This document shows, piece after piece, positions 1 to 12,230 of a stretch of DNA of 64,000 bases. Under the pieces are notes generated by a model, which was not told where the DNA came from, did no database searches, and saw nothing but the letters and a program-made list of their open reading frames with translations. Source of the stretch: Hypomyces perniciosus. Lineage: Eukaryota > Ascomycota > Sordariomycetes > Hypocreales > Hypocreaceae. Every line of letters begins with the position of its first letter. Position 1 is the stretch's first letter. The position numbers and the translations under genes are program-made. The DNA lies in assembly GCA_008477525.1 (NCBI GenBank), contig SPDT01000002.1, positions 2,232,001 to 2,296,000 of the forward strand, read 5' to 3'.

Positions 1-3000
1 TTCCGCGAAGTAGCCTTATTTCTTTAATTCACTGCACTTATAGATAGACTCTCTATTATATCCAAAGCGTTTATAATATTCCTAGAAATCTCTATATCCC
101 GATCTCTCCGCTAGGAGCCTATAGAGGATAGGGCGTGGGAGTTTAAGCTCTAGGGGGGAGGCCAAGGCCCTAAATCCCCACCGTTTATAGCCCTTTAAGG
201 TCTTGCCGAGCTAATCCCGCTCCTTTACCTCCGCAACTTCTTCCTTAATCTATCTTTTAATATATATAATTATAGCCCAGTTCTATAGTGCAGTAAAGAA
301 AGCCGCGCCTTATTTAACTAAACAGTTAACCTATTTATTACCTATAATATCCTTATATCTTAAAACCTATAAAATAAAGGTCCTGCAAGGCGAGATATTC
401 TATACCAGTTTCTAGAAGCATATATATACTCCTTGCATAAATAGGGGGGGCTTACTAAGCAGCCTGTTAATAACCGATAAGTTATCTAGGAAAAGGAAGG
501 CTGTTTAGATTATATAGTCTTCCTTTACGCGTCTAGCCACTAGCTCTATAGCCTTTAAGGCAGCCTATACCTCTATATTATAGACTTTTATATTATTAAA
601 GCGTTTAATATCTATAGTTACTTTTACTTTATAGTAAATAACTGCTCCCTAACTTATATTCCCTTTAATTTAAGATTTATTAAAGTAGGCTAGGATTAAA
701 TAAAAGGGGAGGGAGTTAATTAATTCTAGGTATTTCCTTACTGCAGTTAATTTGCCTATACCTTTTAAGTTAGGGCTAGGGAGAATATATAGGGACTTTT
801 TAGCGAAAAAGGTAGGTCTAATAGTTCTGCTAACTAGGGCAGCAGTATATTAAAGTCTAGTTTATAGTAGTTAAAGAGGGAGTTTCTTATTAATGCATTA
901 ACTAATCGGGTAGTCTTAGTCTAGTCCCATAAACCTCGCTATACATTTAAATCAGGCCTAGGCTAAAGTAATACTGGCTATAAGGACCCCTAACTCTCTA
1001 TATAAGACAGGAACGCTTATAGTCTTTTAAACTAAAAGGACTGCCTTTACTGCAGTTTTAAAGGCTTTATTTATTTTATTTATTAGGCCGGATACTTTTA
1101 TATTTCTTTACTTCATAGGGTTAGTTTATAATTATTATTTATGCCCCAGCTACTATACTTCTATCCTATATAGGGCAATAAAGAGGATATAAGCCTTTAC
1201 AGCTTATACTATAGCCTCAAGAAGTAAACCCTTTTAAGTTTTATTAAATAACTTAAAAAAGTTAAAGACTTTATATACTTTGCCTGTAAGTATTTCTATA
1301 TATTTCTTAAAGGAAAGCTTTAAATTAAAATAGACCCCTAGCCACTAAATATCCTCTTTAAGCTAAACTAGTTTTCCCTCTATTAAAATACCTTCTTTAT
1401 AAATCTAGCCTTTTATATAGTAAAAGTATAGTAGTTTAGCTTTAATATAGTTAAAAGATACTGCATTTTCTGCTGCCTACTTTAGCGTTTTATTAAACGC
1501 CTATTATATAAAGGTAGCTATTTTTTAAGTAAACCCCCCTATAATAAATATAGTAATATTATTAGTATATTTAAAGCAAGATTATTAATCTTTAAGTTAA
1601 AGAATTAGGCTAAAATATAATATTAATATAATAGGGGAGATAAAGGACTTTTATAGGGTATTGCACTTAAAGGCAAGGTCTAGTAAATTAATTTTATCTC
1701 CTTTATAAATAAAAGCAGTTCTATTACTTATAAAAGACTCTGCTTATTTTATAAACTAAATAGGCTAGCTTTACTATTTAAGCTATAAAATTAATTTCTT
1801 CTTTATAATAATATTAAAGGCCTTAAAGATATTAAAGGTAAATAAAGTTATAACCTCCCCTTTATTTAAAGTAACTTTAATATTATAGATTAGGCAGGCA
1901 ATTAAATCTATAGCTGCTTTTTTAAAGAGGGCTTTAAAGTACTGCTTTAAAAGGATTTTATATTTAAATATTAAAAGGGATACCCTTTTTATAAATAGCC
2001 CTTTAAAGCCTTTTCCTATATAGGATAACAGTAAAATAGGCTTAAAGGCTTTATAAGTTATATAGTTAGGCTTATTAGGCTTAAGTATAATAGTAACTTT
2101 AATATTTTTAAAAGAGAAAGGGTAATATCCTAGCTTAAAGTAACCCTTAAAGAGGTTTATAATAAACTTTTTAATAGCAGGCTATATATAGTATAAAAGG
2201 GCAACCAATATATTATCTGCATTAAGCGCAGTATTCCCTGCTTTAATTATAGCCTTTTTTGCCTCCTCTTTAATAATTATTTTATTTTATAGTATTTAAG
2301 GGTTCTTTTGTATTTAAAGTTAAAGGTTTTCAATATTTTCTTTAACTCCTTTTCACTATAATAAATATTCCTTAAAAAAGGCTACTTACTCCTTAAAGTT
2401 TAAAATACTTTTACCGCTATCTATTAAAAAGGGGGGTTAAAAATAATCTATAGCTTTACGCCACTTAGCCACCTACCAGATACCCCTGCCTAAACTAGCT
2501 TTAGCTATAATTTTATCTTAGTAATTGCGTTTTTTATATTTAATAGTATTATATAATATCTTCTTTACCTTAATTTATTTATTAATCCTAAAAGGCGCTG
2601 CAATATAAGCCAAGTAGGCTGTCTAGTAATCTTTATTCCACTAAAAGGTATTATATTTATTTTAATATCTCTTTTTGCCTATTAACTATATATAATCCGC
2701 AAAGAGTCTTTAAACTATTTATATAGCTACATTTAGGTCCCTTTTAATCAAATTAATTGCATTTACTTTTAAAAGGAGCTAGGCATATATATATATTAAT
2801 TAACTAAACTCTTATAGGCTTTTAAAGGGGATATATTTCTTTCCTATATTAACTATTAGCCTAATAGGGCTTAAAAGTATAATAGTAATTATATAGTGGT
2901 TTAAGCCTATATCTAGGTTTCTTATAATAGTTGTCGATATAAGGCAGTTAAAGAAAATAAAGTCGATACACTTTCCGGAATCCCTTATAGGGGCATTTAT

Positions 3001-5600
3001 AAAGGCAGGGATTAGGTTATACCTGTCTGCCTACTTAGCCAGTCTATTACCTATAGTATCTAAGACTCAGCTTAATTACTATATTTAATATAATATATTA
3101 AAGTCTCCTATAATAATTAAATTTAAAAGGGGCTAACCTTACCTTTTAAGGGTTTTTATTATAGTATTAAAAAAAGCCCTACAGTATATATTAATAATAA
3201 TATATCTATAGACTTTTACTTAATAAATATAGTCGCTCTTTAATCTTAAAGGTAAAAGTTATTAATATAATAGATTTAATCATTTTCTAATATATATAAA
3301 GATAAAGGGTCTAGTCTCCCTTTATCCTTAAATAGGTTAAATGCTTAAAAGCTAGGGTAAAATTTTATCTGTCTCTTAAATAATAAAGTATTTTAATAAG
3401 TCTATAGCTTTTAAATAAATATAATATTAAAGCTATCTTTTTAAACTAGTAAAAGGGCTATATTATAATACTATCCCTGTTTTCCTATATTAGCCTAAAA
3501 GATTTTTAAGCTAAAGTTTTTTTAGTGGTTTTAATAAGGTCTATTATTTTTAAATAAAACTTATAAGGTTTATCTCCTTTAAGGGATTCCCTTAAAGTAT
3601 TATTTATAAAGTTATTATAATTAGTAACCTTTATTATAAAGTATACTAGTAAACTTTCCTTTAATAAGCTATTAAGGATATTTATTAAGTCGATTTTATT
3701 TTGAGGGGGCTTTATTATAGGGGCAAGGGGTATTATCCTGCTTAAAGGGAGGGGTCTTTAAATTTAAGCCCTAAGAGCAGGAGTAGTAAAGGATCTGGCT
3801 AAAGCAGCTTAAAGAGCTCCTCCTTTAAGTACGCCAGATTTAGGCTTAAGGGAAAGGGGGGTAGGATTCCTTTTTTAAAATTCTTAAATCTTAAATTCTC
3901 TAATACTCTTAAATTATTCTTTAATAATATATACTTTTATACTGTCTTTAATAGTTAAGTGTATATAGTAGTTTAAAGTATTAAATTAGTAAAGTTTAAG
4001 GCAGTTAATATATTAAGTAAGGTTATTATAGTTTTTATCTTTATTAATATATTAAAAGGCAGGCTTACTATACTTCTTGCATTATATAGTTCTAGTATAT
4101 CTTTAAAGGTTATAAAAGCTAAGGCATTTATTATATTAGGTTACCTATACCTTTTAAATCTAAAGCTTTACTAAGGTTAAGTAATTGAAAGTTTAAAGCT
4201 TATTTTAACTTCTTTTTTAAAAGAGATAAAGTAATGGTAGGTATTAAAGGTCTTGCTAAAAGGGGCCTTTTAATAAAAGACTAAGGGTTCCTTAAACCTA
4301 GCACTCTTTTAAGCCTTAATTAAAATTAGCGCGTTAATAAGGAAAGTGCCTAAGGTATTAGTATAATATTTAAGAATACCTTATATAAAAAAACTCCTCT
4401 ATATATATACTTCCTTAATCTTTAAACTGCTAGCCTCTGCAGTTAAGTTTAAGGTAAAGATTACTTTTTTAATTTTATTATTCCTAGTTTATAGTATAAA
4501 GCTGGATTTTACTTTTTAAAAGTAAATAATATCTTCTTTATTAAGCTTTTTAATTTTAATAACTTCCTATTTAACCTTAATAGCAGTAATCTTCCTTTAA
4601 CTATAGTCTAGCAGGATTTAAAGGAAGATTTTATTATTAGGTTTTTTAGTTATTATATTCTATTTTTAAGTTATAGGTTTTATAATAAGGGCTAGCCCTT
4701 TATTATTCTGCAAAGTAAAATTGCTTTTTTTTTCCTATTAAAGGGGTTTTATTCGTGCCTTTAACTGCAATTATAGCCTATATAACTTACTTTAGGCTAT
4801 TAGTTTCCAGTAAAGCGCCTAGGTCAGTCTGAGTTAAAGGGAGGGGTTTAATTTATTATTATTTATCATTTCAGTAAATCTTTTTACTGACTGGCTAAAT
4901 AGTTATTAATTAGGCTAAAGGGGGATTTTGCTTAACTTTTTAAAGTCTGCAAAAGCCTTTAAAGAAAAGAGGCCTTTAAAAGCATTAATAAGCGCTTTAC
5001 TTACTTATAAAGCGGCCAAGAGATAGTGTTTTCTTTAGTGTTTAGCTAAGTAGTTATTAATAGTTTAGGCTACTAAGAATAAAACTTCTTATCTGGCTTT
5101 TTAAATTGCGTTGATTTTTTTAATCTGCATAAAGATTTTATAGGCTATAATAGACTGTTTACTATTATTAAAGGCAAGTACTTCTATTAGCCTGCTTTAA
5201 AGGGAGGAAAAGAGGCTTTCCTAGGTCCCTTTTAAAAAAAGAAAGATATTAGGTTTTATATTAAAGCCGAAATTAAGTCTAGGGACGTCAGTTTTAATGC
5301 ATTTATTGTCGATGCGGCGTTTCTTGGGCGTAAGCGGGAGGATCGTAGTTCCTCTTTATCCCAGGAGCAAGGGGGTGCCCTCCCTCTCAAGTCGCTAGAT
5401 TACTGCCTGCCTGGCGGCAGCGAGGTTTAATTGTCCCTGGTTTACTTAGAGTTTAATAGCGTTCGCTATTTTTCTCTAAGTGCCTAGGAGGGGCAAGGGA
5501 GTGCTGTTAAGCTTGTTTTTCTTAATAGCTAGTCAAGAGGTTGTGAATTTTAGTAAATAGGCACCCAAAAGGTGGGGTACCTGTAGGTGTAGGAGGGAAG
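1..5600 (-). mobile_element. RIP-degraded Tad1-like LINE retrotransposon (element A), 3' end beyond the window
   Basis: This is a non-LTR retrotransposon read on the minus strand and heavily AT-mutated. Minus-strand translation gives the AP-endonuclease core GDFN intact at 3097-3108, preceded by III. The reverse-transcriptase box appears at 1558-1569 as YTNN, the expected RIP product of YADD. The 5' end, about 5540-5600, reads CTCCTACACCTACAGGTACC and closely matches the 5' end of the LINE that starts at 49154, so both belong to one lineage. ORF1 should occupy roughly 3.8-5.3 kb and ORF2 the part below that. By comparison with the second copy (about 5.9 kb without its nested insert), roughly 270 bp of the 3' end are missing at the window edge. 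There is no open frame, so it is dead. The first 300 bp of the element (5290-5600) are much less mutated than the rest. The clade name is inferred from domain order and host. Confidence 0.8.
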
Positions 5601-6399
5601 CTTGTTAAGGATTATATTTACTGGTATTACTATAATATAAATGCTATTAAGTTCCGCCTTTTTGGAAATACCTGGAATTTTTATTTAGATAACTGGCTTT
5701 TCAGTCAGTATAACTTAAGTTAAAAGTTTACCTAAGGCGTTAATATATCCCTTTTTACGCCTACCAGTAATTTAGCTTAAAGTATTGCAGTAATTCTTTC
5801 TTTACTTAAAGTCCCTTTAGGCCTTTATATGCTTTTTAATAAAGGTAATTGTAAGCTTAAAGTAAAGATCCTGAGTCTATAGCTTAAATTTTTACTGAAT
5901 TGCAGAGAATCGGTATTTTGATTTAGGCAGTTTAAAGGGATGTAAATTCATATAGATTAATCTATTGGAATATTGATTGGATTTTTAAGTAAACTGGTGA
6001 TGCGGGATAGCTATAATTTAAAATGCAGGATAATTATTATTTTTAAGGGAAAGGTTTAGTATAATAAGCGCTTTAAAGGCTATATAATGGCAACTATAAC
6101 TTATAGTACTGCTTATTATATTTAAAGATATTTAATCGATAATCAGCTTTGCTGGTTAATAGATAATGCTATAGTGTAGAGTAAGCTCTATTTAGCCTAT
6201 ATCTATACTTTTATGTTTTATTATCTTCCTGACCTTTTCTTAAGTAAAACTAGAACTAAGGAGGCGCTTGCTATTTTATAGTCTATATCTATACAGTCTA
6301 TTAACTATTTAACCCAGGATGCTATAGATATCCTGCAAGAAATTGCTGTATTGACTTTTGGTTAAGCCTTTTATCTTTAATATAAAAGAATAATATAGA

Positions 6400-9300
6400 C
6401 TGTTATGTGGTTTTATGGCCTGAGTTTCTTAATGCAAAATGGGCGATTTTATAAGATTGTGAAGGGGGTTGTTGAAAGGGTCAGTATAATGAGTTTTCTA
6501 TATCCGTCTAACGCTATAGAGCCGATTCAACTTGATTATGCCGAAATCAGTCTTGTAAAGCGAGAAATTATCTGAAATTCCAGTTAATACGTGTCGGGAT
6601 ATAGCGCCAAGGATTTTATATCTAATCACGATATTGTATATACCTTAAGAGATCGCGGATAATAATCCCTAAGAGCTGCTTTGGCGAGCGAAATTGTATT
6701 TTAAGTTAGCAATCGCTGTTAAACTCTTCTGTATCCACTTTAACTAAACCTCCTAGATTATATATATACTCTTTTTGCTTATAATATAGAAACTCTGGCA
6801 ATTAGAGAAATCCCCCTAGTATAAGAGATAGGGTATAATTTAATATAGTTTAATAACTTTAAGATTTTTTTTCCTTTTATTTAATACTGTTTATATTACG
6901 CCTTTTAATATAATATTATATAGCTTAATAAATTTTAATTAATGATTTAGTTAATAATGGTATTATATACAGCTAAGAATGACCTGCATATCACCTAGGC
7001 TTTATTAATGCTTGCCCTATTACCGTTTATATTTAGGGCTCTTTTGCCCTATAACTTCTCTTTTAATCTATTAAAAGGCTATTAAGCTAAAAGAGGAGAA
7101 CTTTAAAACCTGGTTTAAAACTCGGCTAAACAACTCTACTAATATCTTAAGGTGAGGCTGAGACTATTACTAGGAGAATCTGGCTGACAGATATTAGACT
7201 GGCAGAGTTATAAATTTAATATATAGCAGAATAATGCAATAAGCACTTTTATAGATTAACTTATTAGACAGTAGCTATACCATACTCTTTCTTAGCCCTG
7301 CAAGTCTTTACATTAGACTTATATAAATAGTTTAAAATCAATAGAGCTTATCCGGCTAAAATAGAGGGTTTGGTATATTAACCTGCAATTCAGGAATTAC
7401 TTTATAGAAGTTATCTATAGATTAAACTAAGTGCCTGTATACTATATTAATATCTAGCCTGTAACCTAGCTGGCTTAATTAGAACTAATATACTGTCCTC
7501 GAGGCTTTATATCCATCGAGGATCTCTTCTCTTATACCCCGCTGTCTATTATACCAGTTCTCCCTTTTACGTTAAATCTAGTTTGAACGATAACAAATAG
7601 CGATAATGCGAGTAATAAATTGGCCGGGGTGCTTAACTTTCTCGAATCGCAAGCCAGGTTTGGGTATAAATATCGATATCTTAGAGAATTATAAGACAGT
7701 TTGCGGGATCTCTAGAGCTGCACTATAACCCAATTTAGAGGAAGTTTGATTTCTATGCGAGCTATACTGTTTAAAAATCACCTAAATTAATGCAAGACGA
7801 GAGTCTAGGCAATATACTGTTTATTATCGCGGGCTATTAATTTATTATTGAATTAGCCTTTTTTAGCTTTTACTGATATTAATGAGATAATATAAGCTAT
7901 TGCTATAGATGCGAAATTTAGGCTTAGGATTTTTTTTATCTTTTTTTTATAGTAATTTAGGAGGTCGCGATAGTTGTACCTCACTAAACTATAGAAAGAT
8001 AGTATTATTGTATATAGTACTGCTATTACTACTCTCTAGTAGGCCTAGCGCTTTATGCAGCTTTAGAATAATAAAGTTAATTTACTGAGAGAGTTGGAAA
8101 ATATAGGTTATAAAGGTTGGGATTTATATAAGTACTTAGAATAGCTGCTGCTAGAATGCGAAAGCGGTATTATAATCTGGGAAGTGTAATAGTAAATCTC
8201 TAAGTAAATAATTGCACCTTTAAGCAATAAAAACGTTATTATATAGCTTAATATAAGAGAAGGCAAATTGTCTGTTATCGTTTTAATTATTATAATAGCT
8301 TTTAATAATGACTTATAACTTGTTTATATTATTATAGCTAAACTATAGGCTAAATAGATGCAGTAAATGTTAGTCTTTAAGCTCTCTGGCCTACTTCACC
8401 GCCTAATTTACTAGATGCCGTTTGAGAGCAGTTTGTATAGATATAGATTAAGCAGCTGCACTTCATAAACTAGCTAATTAGTGTATTAATAAGGGCGGTA
8501 TTATAATGGTCTAACCAGAGTATTTCCTATCCTTTCAGTTAATGGGACTTAAATGTTAAATAAATAGGGATAATAAGCTTGCTGGTAAGCTATTGAAGAT
8601 TTAGAAATTTTTCGATAATTTATTAAGGGATATAGTTAATGAGAGCGATAAGAACTTTAGTGTTAAGTTTGAGCTAATCTATACTATTGGTATGCAGCGG
8701 CCTATTGAGTATACCCTGGACTAATAGGCTGTAATCTAAGAAGTTCTTAATAGGTTTGCAGAATTTGCTTTGGAAAAGAAGAGGGTTTTCCTGCAGTTGC
8801 TTAATATTAATAATTGACAGAATAGGAGATTTCTAAAGATATAAATTCTATATGCTAATGCTGGATTAGCTATTTTAAAATATATCGCTAAATCTATCTG
8901 CGAAACCAGGATAGTAGGGTTCTTAATTGCATATTAACCTGTATAAACGAGAGATACTGTCTTTTACTATATTATTAATTTAGGTTTATTAGTAGAGGAT
9001 ATTAAAGCTATCGAATAAAGTAAGTTTTAGGATGAATTAATTATTAACTATATCCTCTTTTTTTGTAGTTTTATATTGGGTGGGATATTTGCATTTGTAT
9101 TTAGTTAGAAATGTTAGCGTGTCGATTATAGTATAGATCTGAATAGGGAGATAAAAACCTGACTGGTGGTGCTATTTTAAGTAAAAGATAACCTAATACC
9201 TCGGTCAGAATTTAGTGATTTTAATATCGTTATTATCTTTATATATTTAAGCTATTATTATAGTGGACTTGACGATAATAATATCTTTGCAGTATTAGAT

Positions 9301-11640
9301 CTGCTGATTAGCTCTGATAATGCAGATCTTAAATATTAGGCCTAGGTAGATATAGTACTGATATTGCCTTTTGTTTACTGATAGTTTATAGGTATTAATA
9401 TCTGTAACTGTATATAATATAAATTAGAAATTTCCTGTATCTTTGCTACTTTAAGGGTATTATTAACTATTTCCTATCTTGTATAGTTTTTGTAAAGGAG
9501 TGTAAGGAATTTTTTTATAAACTCTCTGCCTTGGGATAAGACTTGGGCAAGATGAAGATAAATCTGATAATAGGATTTAGCGGGATTAATAATTCTAGAT
9601 ATATTCTTTTATTAGGCATTATAGCTAGATCTGCTAGAGTAAAAGTATATTAATGCATTAGTGCTGAAATATCTGCTCTGTCTTGAAAATGGCATTATAT
9701 TAATATTATAAAAAGTAAAAGGGGCTATTTCGGAAAGTAACTCCCTTTTTAAAATAATATTATAGATAATGTTAAATACCTGTATTATCTTTAATGTTGG
9801 CGTCCAGGTTATTGATCTTGATAATTTCTATTTTGTAAAGATATAGTTTAACTGCTGTAAAGATAATAACTAGATTTAAGCTAAAAAAGATATCTTATAT
9901 CTGTTGCGCATTTAAAGGAATTAGCTTTAATATATCTATAAGTGTATATATGGATGCGAAAGCTAGGAAAAGGGCAATCTGTTGTGTTTTATATCTTTAG
10001 AGAGATTGAGCAGAAAATCTAGATATAGTAAGGCTTTAATATATTAATTGTATATGAGATTACCGTATTTAATGTTTTCTGTTAAGTTATCTCGGAAACC
10101 TGTTTTAATCTGCGATAAATAGTTCTATTATAGCTTATGCAAAAAGTTTGATTTTATAAATAAAAGACTATTTAGGATAAATAGCTTAGTTTTTATAATG
10201 GCTGTAAAGCTAGAATAAAATGGGCTAAAAAGTTCCTTAAGGATGAAGCTTAAAGTCTTAATTTCTGGTATTATCCCTGAGCTGCCGATTTTAACTATTC
10301 TATAGCTCTTTAAAGTGCCGGAACTATATTAGGTCTGTATTTTATATGCTGCTACTGTAAATTTGGCATAATAGACCTTTGGATAGCATTACTGCAGGAA
10401 AAGTAAGAATAAGAACTTTTACTAAAAGCCGAGCGGGAATAGTAGATTAAACTACCTCTTTAATGCTAACCCTAAGAATATAAAATCTATGAAGATTTAT
10501 GCCATTTTATTAAATATAGGGAGTTTCTAAATAGCTTTAGCGAATTTAGACCTGCTTTTCAGGCTTTTAGCAATACCTTAGCGGCAAGGCATTTTAATAT
10601 ATACAGCTTCCCTAGTTATATTTAGGTAACCAACAACTTTTCCAGGACTGTTAAGTGTGACGATCCGGGTTGATTCTCAAGGGATAAACCGGGGTTCGTG
10701 GGTCTATGTTGACAGAGAGGTCAGGGATGAATACTGAGCAGGGTAACGTAGTCACGATTCTGTAGAACAGGCGGTTCTGGTGAATGCAATTGTTAACGAC
10801 TGTCTAAGTAACTATACTAAATGAGTGACAAGCCAGTCGTATATATACAAAGGAAATCTACATGTGATCACTGATGTTCCGGTGAGCGTTGCTGCGATCA
10901 CTGCGATAGTACAGTGATCGAGTAAGTGATCACACTTCTTGGTGTAGTGAGCGTTTGAGTGATCACTCTTAGCGCGGTGATCACTTCTTGGTGATTGGTC
11001 GGTGTAACCGATATTCTCCCGTGCCCCCGTGACCTGGTCTTCGACATGGTCGGGTCGTGACATTAAGGCAATTTATAAAGGTGTAAATTATTTAGACCTA
11101 TTTCAGTATACAGTATATTAGATTTTAATAAACACCTTTAAGGCTAGTATTATCTACTGCTTTATTATTATTAGTCTATATAAAGCGCAGGAACTCCTTT
11201 TAGATATTAAAGCGTCCTGTAATATTATACTGTATTTATATATATTTAAATATAATTTTAAATTGCAGCTATTTAATTAATTAATATTATATACTGTCCT
11301 TTAATAAATATAATGCATTATTATTTTATAGGATATTATTATTTACTTAAATCTTTTTGCTGGTTGATTATACTTATTATCTTTTAAAGAGTATATTAAT
11401 GTATATAATAGGCTGGGTCTGGCTTAAAGTCTTGCCGATAATTTTATCGTCTTTAGCCCTAACGGCTTTATCTAGCTTAGTTTGATAGGAATTTAATTTA
11501 TTAATAAATCTGGATTTTTAAGAAGTCCCGTTAAATTTTTAAAAGTCCTTATTACGAAGATATAGCGGAACTGCGAAGTTGTTGAAAAGATATATATAGG
11601 CAAGATTTTGGATGGAGTCCTTTTGCTATATAGTGAGTTC
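6400..11640 (+). pseudogene. RIP-degraded DUF3638/DUF3645 large fungal protein, interrupted by a solo LTR
   Basis: One plus-strand frame can be followed for over 5 kb, with stops mostly TAA/TAG where Gln or Trp is expected. This indicates point mutation without frameshifts. Landmarks are a P-loop-like LNIREGKLSVI at 8247-8279 (family form LNMGEGKSSVI), VQPEH-like then LSFQLMGL near 8500-8555, a segment near 8640-8720 containing ELIYTIGMQRPIE, and the DUF3645 hallmark LSYYYSGLDD at 9247-9276. After the inserted LTR the frame resumes to about 11640 with a C-terminal region typical of the family. These are very large fungal proteins (about 3000 residues) of unknown function with a predicted NTP-binding motif. 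The N-terminal limit is uncertain and may lie nearer the LINE at 5600. RIP damage implies that a second copy existed in the genome. The family call is confident; the limits are not. Confidence 0.8.
10656..11062. mobile_element. Solo LTR, 407 bp, with 5-bp target duplication TTAAG
   Basis: The segment begins TGTGACGA and ends TCGTGACA. It is flanked on both sides by TTAAG (10651-10655 and 11063-11067), which is the expected 5-bp target duplication of an LTR retrotransposon. Its base composition is normal while both flanks are RIP-degraded, so it looks younger than the RIP damage or was never itself targeted. No internal retroelement sequence is present, so it is a solo LTR left by recombination. 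The GTGATCAC palindrome occurs four times (10864, 10926, 10959, 10977). A 250-bp open frame inside it is accidental. Confidence 0.85.
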
Positions 11641-12230
11641 GAGCAAGATATGGATAGGTAATATAGGAGTAACTACAGAGTATTAGATTGCAAGTTATTT
11701 TGGCAAGCGCTGCGAAAGCAACACAGGCTCGGAATCTCAGCTCAAGGCCTAAACCTCACAGGCCATTAAGTATACAAATGATCACCAACTTAATTCTGTC
11801 GGATAATAAGGTGTTGGTTGAGAGGTGGAGACTTTATTAATTGGGATAATAGGAAAAAGAGTTAGATGCTACTGCTTTATGCAGTATAGGGCGTACGCTA
11901 AGGTTAGGGTGTATATAATACATAAATAACCTACCTGAGGGAAAGGGGCTAGAGGAAGAAATGCTTCCCTGACGAGAGGAACAGAACGGTGAATGAATAA
12001 TCATCTAATATGGAGTACAATCACCCTATTATGCCGCAATGGCCACTCCTGTACGGAGTATATCTAAGAAGAAGGGATATAATGACGCGAAGGAGAGGAA
12101 CGCGACGCGTTCCCTCTAAATAGTAGTTAGAAGTGAACCTTGGGGAAAAAAAAAGAAGCAAGCTAGTTGGCTAACTAACCTCTCTTCCCTGTCTCGCATT
12201 GTTGGATAATTGGGATGGTATTTGGCTACT
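11640..12230. other. Unassigned block of near-normal base composition inside the RIP tract
   Basis: This stretch has a balanced composition and few TpA runs, unlike the DNA on both sides. It contains two similar strings, TGTCGGATAATAAGG near 11798 and TGTTGGATAATTGGG near 12201. These resemble starts of Copia LTRs, but I find no matching LTR end or target duplication. It may be an LTR remnant or unique DNA. No gene is supported. Confidence 0.35.

Noticed and set aside
10812..11063. 83-codon minus-strand frame
   Set aside because: It lies within the solo LTR and its composition follows the GATCAC repeats; accidental.
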